The notes: generated from the sequence alone by a model not told the origin. A stretch of DNA of 64,000 nucleotides from Oricola sp. (GCF_022763245.1 NZ_JALEGV010000043.1:281124-345123); one strand, 5' to 3'. Positions 9,227 through 18,466 are shown, counted from the stretch's first letter. Numbers and translations are program-made.

Positions 9227-10021
9227 ATGGGCCACGTCCTCACAGGCAGCGAAAAGACACTGGGCGCAAGCGCCGTCTCGACCGCGGCCGGTTTCATGGG
9301 CGCGATCGATCCGCGGCTGCGGATCGTCGCCGCAGCGGCCTTCGCGGTCGTTGTTGTCGCCTGCAACTGGATGCCCGTGCTGATCCTCGGGCTCGCCGTT
9401 TCCGTCGGCGTGATGCTGGCGATGCAACTGCCGGTCGGCCGGACGCTGAAACGCATGGCGGCGATGGACAGCTTCATCATCTTCATGCTGGTCCTGCTGC
9501 CCTTCACCATGCCCGGCGAGCCGGTCTTCACGCTGTGGGGCCTGGAAGCGAGTTGGGAAGGGCTCTTCAAGGCGATCGCGATCGCGCTCAAGGCCAATGC
9601 CGTCATCCTGATGCTGATGGTCCTCGTCGGCACGATGGAACCCGTGACGTTGGGCCACGCGCTGCATGCGCTGCGCGTGCCGGCCGCGCTGGTGCACCTG
9701 CTCCTGTTCACCATTCGATACATCGAGGTGCTGCACGCGGAATACTCCCGGCTTCGCATGGCGATGAAGGCGCGCGGGTTTCGGCCAACCAGTTCGATGC
9801 ACACCTATCGCAGCTTCGGCTATCTGGTCGGCATGATGCTGGTTCGCGCGCTTGAGCGTTCCGAGCGCATTCTCGACGCCATGAAATGCCGCGGCTTCAC
9901 GGGAACGATCCCGCTGCTCGCGAAATTCGAACTGACCGGTCGCGACGCCGCGTTCGCGGTGGCGATGGGCGGCGTGATTGTCATGCTCGCCGCAATGGAG
10001 CTCGCGCATGTCCTTGTTTGA
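9227..10021 (+). CDS. cbiQ: ECF transporter transmembrane T component CbiQ
   Basis: 264 residues with several membrane helices. The coupling region LRMAMKARGFRP is followed by MKCRGFTGTIP; these two Ala/Cys-Arg-Gly helices contact the ATPase in ECF transporters. It is the scaffold between CbiM and CbiO. Its end overlaps cbiO by 14 bases. Confidence 0.92.
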   Translation: MGHVLTGSEKTLGASAVSTAAGFMGAIDPRLRIVAAAAFAVVVVACNWMPVLILGLAVSVGVMLAMQLPVGRTLKRMAAMDSFIIFMLVLLPFTMPGEPVFTLWGLEASWEGLFKAIAIALKANAVILMLMVLVGTMEPVTLGHALHALRVPAALVHLLLFTIRYIEVLHAEYSRLRMAMKARGFRPTSSMHTYRSFGYLVGMMLVRALERSERILDAMKCRGFTGTIPLLAKFELTGRDAAFAVAMGGVIVMLAAMELAHVLV

Positions 10022-10682
10022 ACTCTCCGACATCCGCTTCGCCTATCCCGGTCATCCGCCGGTGCTGGACGGTGCTGCCCTGGCCTTGGCTGAGGGTGAG
10101 CGGCTCTGCATCACCGGCCATAACGGGGCGGGCAAGTCCACGCTCCTCCGGATCATGGTCGGCTTGCTGGCGCCGTCGGCGGGCCGGATTATCGCCTTCG
10201 GGCAGGAGCGTAGGGCGGAAGCGGATTATCACGAGGTGCGCCGGCGCGCCGGCCTCGTGTTCCAGGACGCCGACGATCAACTCTTCTGTCCGACTGTGGC
10301 CGAAGACATCGCCTTCGGACCGCTCAATCTCGGCAAGTCACGCGAGGAGGCGTTGGAGATCGTCGAGACGGTGCTGCGTCAACTCGACCTGCTGGCGTTT
10401 CGCGACCGGATCACCCACAAGCTCTCCGGCGGCGAAAAGCGCCTGATCGCTCTGGCGTCGGTTCTCGCGATGGAGCCGGATGTCCTGCTCCTCGACGAAC
10501 CGACCAATGCGCTCGACGAAACCAACGAGCATCGCCTGACGGAAATCCTTCTGGCGCTGCCCCAGGCCATGGTGGTGGTGTCGCACGATCCGCACTTTCG
10601 CCGGAAGATCGCGACACGCACCTTGCGCCTGGCCGACGGCAAGCTGGCCGAGCCGGACCCTGTCTGTCGCAACGCCGTCTGA
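10008..10682 (+). CDS. cbiO: ECF transporter ATP-binding component CbiO
   Basis: 224 residues. Walker A GHNGAGKST, Q-loop VFQDADDQLF, signature LSGGEKRL, Walker B VLLLDEPTNALD and the H-loop VVVSHD are all present, so it should be an active ATPase. I chose the ATG at 10008 (MSLFELSDIRFAYPG) because family members start right before this beta-strand; an in-frame ATG 30 bases earlier adds an unrelated leader. It is the last gene of the riboswitch operon. Confidence 0.92.
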   Translation: MSLFELSDIRFAYPGHPPVLDGAALALAEGERLCITGHNGAGKSTLLRIMVGLLAPSAGRIIAFGQERRAEADYHEVRRRAGLVFQDADDQLFCPTVAEDIAFGPLNLGKSREEALEIVETVLRQLDLLAFRDRITHKLSGGEKRLIALASVLAMEPDVLLLDEPTNALDETNEHRLTEILLALPQAMVVVSHDPHFRRKIATRTLRLADGKLAEPDPVCRNAV

Positions 10683-10705
10683 CCGGGCGCCGAAAAGGCG
10701 GCAGC

Positions 10706-11758
10706 CTATTCGGCCGCCTGCTTGCGCATGAACGGGCGCGCCCACTCGGCGTCCGGCGTGACGGAAGAGTTCTCGCGTGCCAATTCGGCGAGGATCTTGC
10801 GGTATTCCACGGTCATCCGGTCCGCCCGCGTATGCATCTCCGTGCGGGTGTCCAGCGGGAATTCCGGACGAATGTTGTTGAGCAACTCGCGGTCCTCGCT
10901 CTGGATCTGCCGGTCGAGCGCGATGATCCCGGCTCTCTTGGACTCGTCGGGATCGTCATTGCGCGCGATGAACTGACAGAACAGCGTGTGCGTGTCGTCG
11001 ACCGGCGTTGCGGTTTTGAACAACACGTGCCGAAGCCCGTTCTCATATTCCATCACGTCCTTGTAGACGAAGGGCTGGACCAGTTCGTTGTTGGTGACGC
11101 GCACCGTGAAGCCTTCGCCGGTCAGGCCGGTATTGGCCTTCAGCGCGTCGGTCAGGCGCGCCTTGTAGCTGACGCGCGACGTCAGCTTGTGGCCGTCGCG
11201 CTGGATCTCGTAGCTGAGGAACTTCGAGTTCGACGTGTCGCCGATGGTGTTGCGATGCGTCCAGGCGACATGCGCGAGGTCGAGGGCGTTGTCGATGACG
11301 CGCGGCGCGGATGTCGTCCAGACTTCCATCAGTTCGTGCATCAGCGTGAAGGAGGGATCGTCCGCTTCCGGCAGATGCGGAATGTCGGCGCGCGGCATGC
11401 CGGCGCAGATCCACACCAGCCCGTAGCGCTCGGCGATCAGAACGGACAGCGTGCGCGCCTTAGGCGGGATCGGCATGTCGTCGTCCTGCTGCGGAATGCG
11501 CGTGCATGCGCCCGACGTGTTGAAGGCCCAGCCGTGATAGGGGCAGACGATCTCGCCGTTTTCCAGCCAGCCCTGCGAAAGCCGGGCGGCGCGGTGCGGG
11601 CATTCGTCGACCGCGCATCCAAGCGAGCCGTCCGTGCCGCGCCAGACGACGTAGTTGTCGCCGAGCAGACGAACGGCGCGGGGCTTGTCGGCGATGTCCG
11701 CCGAGTAGGCGACCGGATACCAGTACTCCTTGAAGGCGGGGACTTCGCTTACCAGCAT
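10706..11758 (-). CDS. Rieske non-haem iron oxygenase, catalytic subunit
   Basis: 350 residues. The Rieske [2Fe-2S] ligands are Cys53/His55 (CPHR) and Cys72/His75 (CPYHGW). The mononuclear iron site shows Asp156, Asp160, His163 and His168 in DNALDLAHVAWTH. Such proteins hydroxylate or demethylate organic rings and need a separate reductase, which is not seen here. It is the last gene of the PfkB/LOG/BMP operon, 48 bases after a permease gene. The substrate is therefore probably what the importer brings in, perhaps a modified purine or its free base (inference). Confidence 0.85.
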   Translation of the reverse strand: MLVSEVPAFKEYWYPVAYSADIADKPRAVRLLGDNYVVWRGTDGSLGCAVDECPHRAARLSQGWLENGEIVCPYHGWAFNTSGACTRIPQQDDDMPIPPKARTLSVLIAERYGLVWICAGMPRADIPHLPEADDPSFTLMHELMEVWTTSAPRVIDNALDLAHVAWTHRNTIGDTSNSKFLSYEIQRDGHKLTSRVSYKARLTDALKANTGLTGEGFTVRVTNNELVQPFVYKDVMEYENGLRHVLFKTATPVDDTHTLFCQFIARNDDPDESKRAGIIALDRQIQSEDRELLNNIRPEFPLDTRTEMHTRADRMTVEYRKILAELARENSSVTPDAEWARPFMRKQAAE

Positions 11759-11806
11759 GGCATGCTCCTGTCTTTGAACGTGTTGGGTCTCATGGGCGAC
11801 GCCACG

Positions 11807-12730
11807 TCAGGCTCGCGTGAACGGCTTGCCGACACCCGCGGGTCCCGACGCGCGGCCGACAAAGGTCGCAAGCGCGAAGAGAGCGAGGACATAGGGCAGG
11901 GCGATCAGCAATTCATGCGGAATGCCGCGCCAGAGAATTTGCGCGCGCAGGGCGATCGCGTCGGCGAAGCCGAAGGCGATGCAAGCGAGCGCACCCGGCC
12001 AGACCCGCCATTTGCCGAACACCATCGCCGCCAGCGCGAGAAAGCCGCGTCCCTGGGTCATGGAAGCCTGGAACATGTCGAGCGTGACGATCGACAGATA
12101 GGCACCGCCCAGCGCGCCGAAAACACCGGAGGATACGACCGCGAAGAAGCGCGTCCGCACAACGGCGATGCCCGCGACATCGGCGGATTCGGCGGACTCG
12201 CCGCAGGCCCGGATGCGCAGCCCGGCATCGGTGCGGAACAGCACCCACCAGACGAGGAAGACAAGCGCGAAGCAGATGTAATCGACCAGGCTGAGCGACC
12301 GGAAGATGCGGCCGACCGCGGGCAGGTCCTCCAGAAAGGGCACATGGATCGAGGGGATCTTCGCGACGCTCGGCGTCAGCCCGTCAATGTCCCAGATCAC
12401 GGGGATGAGCGCCGCCGTCAGGCCCGCCCCGATCAGGTTGATGGCCGCCGAGGCCACGACCTGGTCGCCGCGCAACGTCACCGTCATCAGCGCCAATGCG
12501 CTGCCCGACAGGACGCCGGAGCAAAGTGCGCCGACCAGGCCGAGCCAGGGGCTGCCGGTGAAATAGGTCACCAGCACGGCCGAGAAGGCGCCGATCAGCA
12601 TCATGCCTTCGAGGCCGATATTCATGACGCCGCTGCGCTCGCTGATCAGGCCGCCCAGCATTGGCATCAGGATCGGCAGTGCGAGATGCAGCGCGCTGAT
12701 CACGAGCGAAATCGTCAGAAGGTGGCTCAT
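11807..12730 (-). CDS. ABC transporter permease, BMP/nucleoside type (second permease)
   Basis: 307 residues, about eight to ten hydrophobic segments. The motif SERSGVMNIGLEGMMLIGA is typical of the BmpC/NupQ-type permease that pairs with a longer partner. Its start overlaps the stop of the partner permease (ATGA). It forms the inner-membrane channel with the 425-residue permease and is powered by the double ATPase upstream. Confidence 0.9.
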   Translation of the reverse strand: MSHLLTISLVISALHLALPILMPMLGGLISERSGVMNIGLEGMMLIGAFSAVLVTYFTGSPWLGLVGALCSGVLSGSALALMTVTLRGDQVVASAAINLIGAGLTAALIPVIWDIDGLTPSVAKIPSIHVPFLEDLPAVGRIFRSLSLVDYICFALVFLVWWVLFRTDAGLRIRACGESAESADVAGIAVVRTRFFAVVSSGVFGALGGAYLSIVTLDMFQASMTQGRGFLALAAMVFGKWRVWPGALACIAFGFADAIALRAQILWRGIPHELLIALPYVLALFALATFVGRASGPAGVGKPFTRA

Positions 12731-14004
12731 GACGGCATCTCCATGCTTGCGGTCTTTTCAGCGGCCGGCGGCGTCTCGGCCCCGGTTTCGATGGCCCTGT
12801 CGTCGACGGCCGGTTTGCGCCAGCCGGACCAGAGCCTGAGCATCGCCGGCTGGGCGGCGACGAAGGCGACGACCAGTCCGGAAACGACACCGACCATCTC
12901 GCGGCTGATCCCGGCGATTGCCTGCAATGGCACCGAACCCGCGTGCAGAACGGCGAAGAAGAAGCCCGAAGCGACGACGCCGATCGGCGAGAGTGCGCCG
13001 AGAAGGGCGACCGCGATCGCGTCGAAGCCGTAACCCGGCGAGAAGGCCGAGTAAAAGCGGCCATAGACGCCGAGAACCTGAACGGCACCCGCCAGTCCGC
13101 CCAGCGCGCCGGAGGCGAGTAGCGCGAGAATGGTCATGCGTTCGATGGAGACCCCGCTGGCGCGCGCCGCGCCCTGGTTGGCGCCCATCAGCCGCAGCCG
13201 AAAGCCGATCGGCGTCCGGTACAGAACCCATGTCACGATCGCCACGGCCGCGAGCGCGACGAGAAGGCCGGCATGCAGCCGCGTGCCGTCCCAGATGATC
13301 GGCAACTGCGTGCCTTCCGGCACGCGGTCCGTCGCCGAAGGCTGGTCGGACGCCACGAACGGACCGCTCGGGGCCACGGCATATTCGGACACGGCGACCG
13401 CGACGAAATTCATCATGATCGTCGTGACGACCTCATGCGCGCCGCGATAGGCCTTCAGCAGCGCCGGGATCAACGCGAACAAGGCGCCGCCAATCATGCC
13501 GGCGAGGATGCAGGCGATCATCAGCAGGACAGGCGGCAGATTGACGGTGGCGCCGACAATGCCGGCGACAAGGCCGCCGAAGAGAAGCTGTCCTTCCACG
13601 CCGATGTTGAAGAGGCTCGCATGGAAGGCGACGGCCACGGCGAGGCCCGCGATCAGGAGCGGGATCATCTGCACCATCGTTTCCGCGATCGCCGGGCCGC
13701 TGCCGAGCGCGCCGCCGAACAAGGCGGTCGTCGTCAGCCAGAGGTCGGAGCCGGCCAGCCAGATCATCGGCACGGAGGCGACCAGCGCCGCAGCGATGGT
13801 GAGAATGAAGGTCAGAACCTGGCCGCCGAAATGGCCGGAGGCCCGGTGAAAATGCGCGATCAGGCGCGGCATCACCTGTTGCGGCGCCGGAGACCGGGTC
13901 TCATCGCCGGCGGTGCCCATCGCGTCGGCCATGGCGACCGGGTCCATGCGCGTCTGGCGCCTGGAAGCGAGATCGGATGTCGGGGCTGTGGTGTCGATCG
14001 TCAT
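12727..14004 (-). CDS. ABC transporter permease, BMP/nucleoside type (first permease)
   Basis: 425 residues. A polar N-terminal arm of about 50 residues precedes the membrane domain. NIGVEGQLLFGGLVAG and AHEVVTTIMMNFVAV are hallmarks of the longer permease of nucleoside-type importers (NupP/YufP group). The start at 14004 overlaps the ATPase stop by 4 bases; a longer in-frame extension is only antisense-type shadow. The C-terminal tail is hydrophilic. Confidence 0.9.
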   Translation of the reverse strand: MTIDTTAPTSDLASRRQTRMDPVAMADAMGTAGDETRSPAPQQVMPRLIAHFHRASGHFGGQVLTFILTIAAALVASVPMIWLAGSDLWLTTTALFGGALGSGPAIAETMVQMIPLLIAGLAVAVAFHASLFNIGVEGQLLFGGLVAGIVGATVNLPPVLLMIACILAGMIGGALFALIPALLKAYRGAHEVVTTIMMNFVAVAVSEYAVAPSGPFVASDQPSATDRVPEGTQLPIIWDGTRLHAGLLVALAAVAIVTWVLYRTPIGFRLRLMGANQGAARASGVSIERMTILALLASGALGGLAGAVQVLGVYGRFYSAFSPGYGFDAIAVALLGALSPIGVVASGFFFAVLHAGSVPLQAIAGISREMVGVVSGLVVAFVAAQPAMLRLWSGWRKPAVDDRAIETGAETPPAAEKTASMEMPS

Positions 14005-15605
14005 GGCTTGCTTTCCTGATCGACGCCGGACATCCAGCGGCCGATCTGGTCGATGTCGGCATTGGCGGTGGTCGTTTCGCCGACGATGCGGCCCTGGCGG
14101 AACACGACGATCCGGTCGGCGATGGTGAAGACCTCGTTCAGGTCCAGGCTGAGCAGCAGAACGCCGCCGCCAGCGTCGCGCAGTCCGATCAGCGCCTCGT
14201 GGACGGCGGCGGTCGATCCGATGTCGAGACCGCGGGTCGGCTGGGCGGCGATCATCAGTCGGGGCGCGCGCGACAATTCGCGCCCGACCACCAGCTTCTG
14301 CTGATTGCCGCCCGAAAGGCTGGCGACAGGCGCTTCGACGGAGGAGGCGCGAACCCGCTGGCGTTTGACGATACCGGTCGCGAAACGACCCCGCCGTTTG
14401 CGCGACAGCCAGAAGGGCGTCGGCGCGAAGGGGGCGCCGTCGATGAAGCCGATGGAAGCGTTGTCGATGACGCTCATCGCGTCGGCGACCGCAAGGCGGT
14501 GGCGATCCTCCGGAATATGCGCGATGCCGCACTGGAAGCGCTGGAGCGTCGTCATGCCGGTGATGTCGCAATCGTCGAGTGCGATGCCGCCCTGCTTCGC
14601 TTTCGTCAGACCGATCAGCAGGTCCACGAATTGCGACTGTCCGTTGCCCTCCACACCGACGACGGCAAGGATCTCTCCGCCATGCACGTCGAGGTCGACC
14701 GGCCCGAACCGGTCGCCGTCGGAAAGCTTGCGGACAGAGAGTACAGTCGGCCAGATGTGATGCGAGCGCGAGGGCACTTCGGGCTTGTTGCGGCCGATCA
14801 TCAGCCGCACCAGCCGCGCCTCGAGCGCTTGTCTCTGTTCCGCATCGGCGAATGCGCGCGGGATCTCGGCCTCGCCGGCGACCGCTCCGTCGCGCAGCAC
14901 CGTGACGCGGTCGCACAGGCGCATGATCTCAGGCATCTTGTGACTGATCAGCACGATGGTCGTGCCGTCGCGCTGCAGGTTCTGCAAAAGCGCGTAAAGT
15001 TCTTCGGCGTCGGGGGGCGAAAGCGCCGCCGTCGGCTCGTCGAGCACCAGCGTCGTCGCGCCGCCCCAAAGGGCCTTCAGGATCTCCACCTTCTGCCGCG
15101 CGCCGACGGACAGCGTTTCGCAGCGGGCGGACGGATCGATCCCGAAACCGAGCCGTTCGGAGAGGTCGACGGCCCGGCGGCTCGCCGCCTCCAGGTCGAG
15201 CGGACGCAACCATCGCGCCGCGAACCCCTTGCTGCCGCGACCGAGGATCAGGTTTTCGGCGACCGTCAGTTTGCCGATCAGGCTGAAGTGCTGCTGTACC
15301 ATGCCGATGCCATGCGCCAGCGCATCGGCCGAAGACCTGAGCATGACCTCCTCTCCGGCGATTTGGATCCGCCCTGCGTCGGGGCGGATCATGCCGAAGA
15401 GGATCTTCATCAGCGTCGACTTGCCCGCGCCATTCTCGCCGAGCAGGCCGTGGACCGATCCGGGTTGCACCGTCAGGTCGATGGAGCGGTTCGCCTTGAC
15501 CGGGCCGAAATGCTTGCTCACGCCGGAGAGCCGGATGGCCGCCGGCGTGAGCTCGGACCGCGAGGCGTCGTCTTTTGTCATTATCGCCTCGAAGCCCGCA
15601 CTCAT
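14001..15605 (-). CDS. ABC transporter double ATP-binding protein, nucleoside/sugar type
   Basis: 534 residues with two ATPase halves. The first has Walker A GLLGENGAGKST, Walker B TLVLDEPTAALSPP and H-loop VLISHK. The second has a degenerate Walker A (VVGVEGNGQSQ) and signature SLSGGNQQK. That asymmetry is normal in this XylG/NupO family. The chosen start gives a TGATG overlap with the upstream bmp stop; an alternative ATG at 15581 would give 526 residues. Confidence 0.9.
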   Translation of the reverse strand: MSAGFEAIMTKDDASRSELTPAAIRLSGVSKHFGPVKANRSIDLTVQPGSVHGLLGENGAGKSTLMKILFGMIRPDAGRIQIAGEEVMLRSSADALAHGIGMVQQHFSLIGKLTVAENLILGRGSKGFAARWLRPLDLEAASRRAVDLSERLGFGIDPSARCETLSVGARQKVEILKALWGGATTLVLDEPTAALSPPDAEELYALLQNLQRDGTTIVLISHKMPEIMRLCDRVTVLRDGAVAGEAEIPRAFADAEQRQALEARLVRLMIGRNKPEVPSRSHHIWPTVLSVRKLSDGDRFGPVDLDVHGGEILAVVGVEGNGQSQFVDLLIGLTKAKQGGIALDDCDITGMTTLQRFQCGIAHIPEDRHRLAVADAMSVIDNASIGFIDGAPFAPTPFWLSRKRRGRFATGIVKRQRVRASSVEAPVASLSGGNQQKLVVGRELSRAPRLMIAAQPTRGLDIGSTAAVHEALIGLRDAGGGVLLLSLDLNEVFTIADRIVVFRQGRIVGETTTANADIDQIGRWMSGVDQESKP

Positions 15606-16669
15606 CAGTCGCCTGCCGGCTGGAAGGATTTCAGCTCTTCCTCGTTCGACGGCACGGTCATCGAACCGTCGAGGATCAATGCGGTCGCGGCTTCGACCTT
15701 TGCCATGATGTCGGCCGACAGCGTGTCGATATTGTCCTGGCACAGCCCCACGGCGCCTTCCTTCAAGCCGAGGCTGACGGCGCCACCCTCGAAGCTGCCC
15801 TCGGCGGCCTTGGTGTTCTCCAAGACGACCGCGCCGGACACGTCCTTGACCGCGGAGGTAAGGAAGTTGTCGGGCGCGAACTGGCCCTTGCAGGTATCGA
15901 CGCCGATAACCCAGTAGCCGTCGCCCATGCTCTTGGCGGCGTCGAAGATGCCGCGTCCGCCGCCGCCGGCGACGTCCATGATAAGGTCCGCGCCGAGGTC
16001 GTAGATGCCGAGCGCGAGTTCCTTGGCCTTGGCCGGCTCGGTGAAGGAGCCGACATAGGCGACGGAGACCTGGATGTCGGGATTGACGTAGCGCAGGCCC
16101 GCCTCGAAGCCGGACAGGAAGCGGACGACCGGCGGCGTTTCGATGCCGCCGATGAAGCCGACGCGGCTGCCCTTGGTGGTCATCGCGGCGGCGATGCCGG
16201 AGAGGAACGCGGCCTCATGCTCGCGGAAGGTGACGCTGGCGACGTTCGGCAGCGGGTTCTTGTCCTTGTCGACCGCGACGGCGTCGATCAGCGTGAACTT
16301 CGCGTCCGGATTGGCGATGGCGACCTCGGTCAGCGCGTCACGGATGCCAAAGCCGACGCCGGTGGTCACGGTCGAGCCGCTGTCGATGGCCTGCTTCAGG
16401 TTCGGGACCAGCTGCGACTTGTTGGCCGACTGGATGACGAGCTCCTTGCCGCCCAGTTTCTCGACGCTCGCCTCGACGCCGATCTTGGCCAGGTCGTTGA
16501 AGCCCTGGTCGCCGAGGCCGGCCGTATTGGTGACCATCGACCAGATGTAGTCCTCGGCCGAAGCCGGATTGGACGCGCCGAGGCTCAGCGCGACGAGCGC
16601 AGCCGAACCCATCAGGGCTCCGAAGCGCCTGCGTGTCGAGAGTGTCGTTCTTTTCGTAGGTGCAGTCAT
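15605..16669 (-). CDS. BMP-family substrate-binding protein
   Basis: 354 residues. A long twin-Arg-like N-terminus (STRRRFGALMGSAALVALSL) leads to a signal cleavage after PASA. The mature part shows the BMP/PnrA features GLGDQGFNDLA, VGFGIRDALTEVA and GSRVGFIGGIETPPV. BMP proteins bind purine nucleosides in the periplasm, and some relatives bind other ligands. AGGAG lies 9 bases before ATG 16669 but only 3 before ATG 16675, so I prefer the former. Confidence 0.9.
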   Translation of the reverse strand: MTAPTKRTTLSTRRRFGALMGSAALVALSLGASNPASAEDYIWSMVTNTAGLGDQGFNDLAKIGVEASVEKLGGKELVIQSANKSQLVPNLKQAIDSGSTVTTGVGFGIRDALTEVAIANPDAKFTLIDAVAVDKDKNPLPNVASVTFREHEAAFLSGIAAAMTTKGSRVGFIGGIETPPVVRFLSGFEAGLRYVNPDIQVSVAYVGSFTEPAKAKELALGIYDLGADLIMDVAGGGGRGIFDAAKSMGDGYWVIGVDTCKGQFAPDNFLTSAVKDVSGAVVLENTKAAEGSFEGGAVSLGLKEGAVGLCQDNIDTLSADIMAKVEAATALILDGSMTVPSNEEELKSFQPAGD

Positions 16670-16733
16670 GGTCATGTGCTCCTGGGCTGGTGAGGGAGAG
16701 GGATATGCGAAATCGGATGCCTTGCGGTGCGGC

Positions 16734-17306
16734 TCATTGTCCGGCCCACCCCGTATGCGCCTCCAGGCGCGTGCCCTGCCGCGGCTCTGTGGCGCGCGCG
16801 AGCGCGATCGAGACCGCTTCCTCGGGCGTGGATGCGAAGCTGATGGCGACCACGCGGCGTTCGTCGAGCCACTTGCCGTCCTCGATCGCGCCGCGCAGGC
16901 GGTCGGCCCAGCCGAGCGTGCCTTCCAGAACAACGAGCGGTACGCCGGAATCATAGGCAATGGTGACTTCGTTCAGCGTGCCGACGCCTCCGCCGATCAT
17001 GATGAGGCTGTCGCAGCCGCGCGCGGTCAGGATGTTGCGCACCGTTCCCATGCCGGTTGGAAAGACGAGATCGACATAGGGGTTGGCCTTGCTCTTGTCG
17101 GCATAGGGCAGGAACCCGACGGTCAGGCCCCCGCCGTCGCGCGCGCCGCGGCAGGATTCCTCCATGACGCCGCCCGTGCCCCCGCCGACGAGAGCCGCAC
17201 CGGCCTCCGCGATGCCGCGCCCCACTTCATAGGCGGCCTTCGACACGGCTTCGGGGAGTGTTTCCCCTGGGCGGGCGCTGCGTCCGATCACTCCGATGGT
17301 CAGCAT
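16734..17306 (-). CDS. LOG-like (TIGR00725-type) Rossmann protein
   Basis: 190 residues with two clear motifs: GIAEAGAALVGGGTGGVMEE and IGGGVGTLNEVTIAY. The second is the PGGxGTxxE-type site of LOG ("lysine decarboxylase-like") proteins. LOG enzymes split nucleoside 5'-monophosphates into base and ribose phosphate. Whether this sub-family does the same is not proven. It sits 14 bases after the PfkB gene and before the BMP importer, which fits a kinase then phosphoribohydrolase route (inference). Confidence 0.82.
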   Translation of the reverse strand: MLTIGVIGRSARPGETLPEAVSKAAYEVGRGIAEAGAALVGGGTGGVMEESCRGARDGGGLTVGFLPYADKSKANPYVDLVFPTGMGTVRNILTARGCDSLIMIGGGVGTLNEVTIAYDSGVPLVVLEGTLGWADRLRGAIEDGKWLDERRVVAISFASTPEEAVSIALARATEPRQGTRLEAHTGWAGQ

Positions 17307-17320
17307 CGCGTTCTCGCTTT

Positions 17321-18373
17321 CTACTCGTTGATCGCGGCAGGGGCGCCGGCCCCGGCGCGCTGCGTCGCCGGCGTTTCGGCATCGATCCGCCGGGCCATGG
17401 ATTGCAGGTCCAGAGCCCGTTGCCGCACTTCGTCATGATCCACGCCGATCAGGGCGAGCGGATCTTCCGTCGCGATCGCAAAGGATGCCGCGGCTGATCC
17501 CAGTGCGGCGGCGTGGAGCATGTCGCCTGTCGCGGCCATTCCGGTCATGAAGCCGCCGCAGAACGCGTCGCCCGCGCCTGTCGGATCGACGACCGTGCCC
17601 TCATGCGCGGGCATGTGGAACAACTCACCGCGCCGCTGGATGTAGACGCCATCACCGCCGGCCTTCAGCGCCACGGCACGCGCGCCCTGCGCTTTCAGCC
17701 GAAACAGGATCTCGTGCACGCTGACGCCGGGCGCGATCACATCGAAATCCGACGTGCTGGGGAGGAAGAAATCGAGATCGTCGAGCGTCACCGCGAGGCG
17801 CGAGAACGCGTCGCCAAGAAGGTCTGACCGCGCTGGACAGTCCGACTGCAGCTTGCCGCGCCCGCCCTTCAGGCGGTGAACGAGGCAGCGATGGCGCTGC
17901 AGCGGGAGGAGCGGCATGTGCCAGTGATCGACCTCTTGCAGCCATGCGTCCGGAATGTCGGACTCGATCGGCGCGCCGAGCGGAAGCACGTCGGGCATGG
18001 AAGTCGTGTCGACGAAAGCCGCGCGGTCTGCTTCCGGTAGCGCCTGGAGCATCTCCTGCGGCACGGGCTGCAGTCGCGAACCGTCCGGCAGGTGGGCAAA
18101 GGTCACGCGGACCGGATGCGACCGCTCGATACGGCGAACGGCGCTCGTGTCGATCCCGGTGTCGCCAAGCGCCCGCAGCACATCCTGCGGATAGTCGTTG
18201 CCGACCACCGTGACGATCCTCGGCGCATTGCCGGCGATCATCGCCCCGAGCGCCGACCACAGCGCATTGCCGCCGACCTTGTCGACGACATGCCGCCCGT
18301 CCTGGGTCAGCACCGCGTCGATGCTGAAGGAGCCGGCAACGGCAAGCACGGGTTTGGCGGAATGCGGAGGCAT
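17321..18373 (-). CDS. PfkB-family carbohydrate/nucleoside kinase
   Basis: 350 residues. An N-terminal VAGSFSIDAVL strand, GGNALWSALGAMIAG (substrate-site glycines) and the C-terminal DPTGAGDAFCGGFMTG with the catalytic Asp identify the ribokinase fold. The middle region, roughly residues 150-200, is unlike typical ribokinases. First gene of a seven-gene operon with a nucleoside-type importer, so a nucleoside may be the substrate (inference). A promoter and two palindromes lie 28-97 bases upstream. The ATG at 18373 is preceded by a GAGACC-rich stretch without a strong ribosome site. Confidence 0.84.
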   Translation of the reverse strand: MPPHSAKPVLAVAGSFSIDAVLTQDGRHVVDKVGGNALWSALGAMIAGNAPRIVTVVGNDYPQDVLRALGDTGIDTSAVRRIERSHPVRVTFAHLPDGSRLQPVPQEMLQALPEADRAAFVDTTSMPDVLPLGAPIESDIPDAWLQEVDHWHMPLLPLQRHRCLVHRLKGGRGKLQSDCPARSDLLGDAFSRLAVTLDDLDFFLPSTSDFDVIAPGVSVHEILFRLKAQGARAVALKAGGDGVYIQRRGELFHMPAHEGTVVDPTGAGDAFCGGFMTGMAATGDMLHAAALGSAAASFAIATEDPLALIGVDHDEVRQRALDLQSMARRIDAETPATQRAGAGAPAAINE

Positions 18374-18400
18374 CGGGTCTCTTTGGTGCGATGAAAGAGG

Positions 18401-18419
18401 CTGCACAATCATTGTGCAG
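18401..18419. promoter_or_regulatory. 19-bp perfect palindrome in the pfkB leader
   Basis: CTGCACAAT-C-ATTGTGCAG, 28 bases upstream of the pfkB start and just downstream of the proposed promoter. It carries ACAAT and ATTGT in the reverse order to the GntR-type sites nearby. It may be a second operator. Confidence 0.5.
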
Positions 18420-18437
18420 TTTCTCGGATGCCCATGA

Positions 18438-18466
18438 TTTAAACACCTGAATTGTCCATTGTCCAA
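18438..18466 (-). promoter_or_regulatory. Candidate sigma-70 promoter for the pfkB operon
   Basis: On the minus strand TTGGAC (18466-18461) and TTTAAA (18443-18438) are 17 bases apart. The -35 box overlaps the 13-bp operator at 18458-18470, so repressor binding would block polymerase. Confidence 0.4.
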
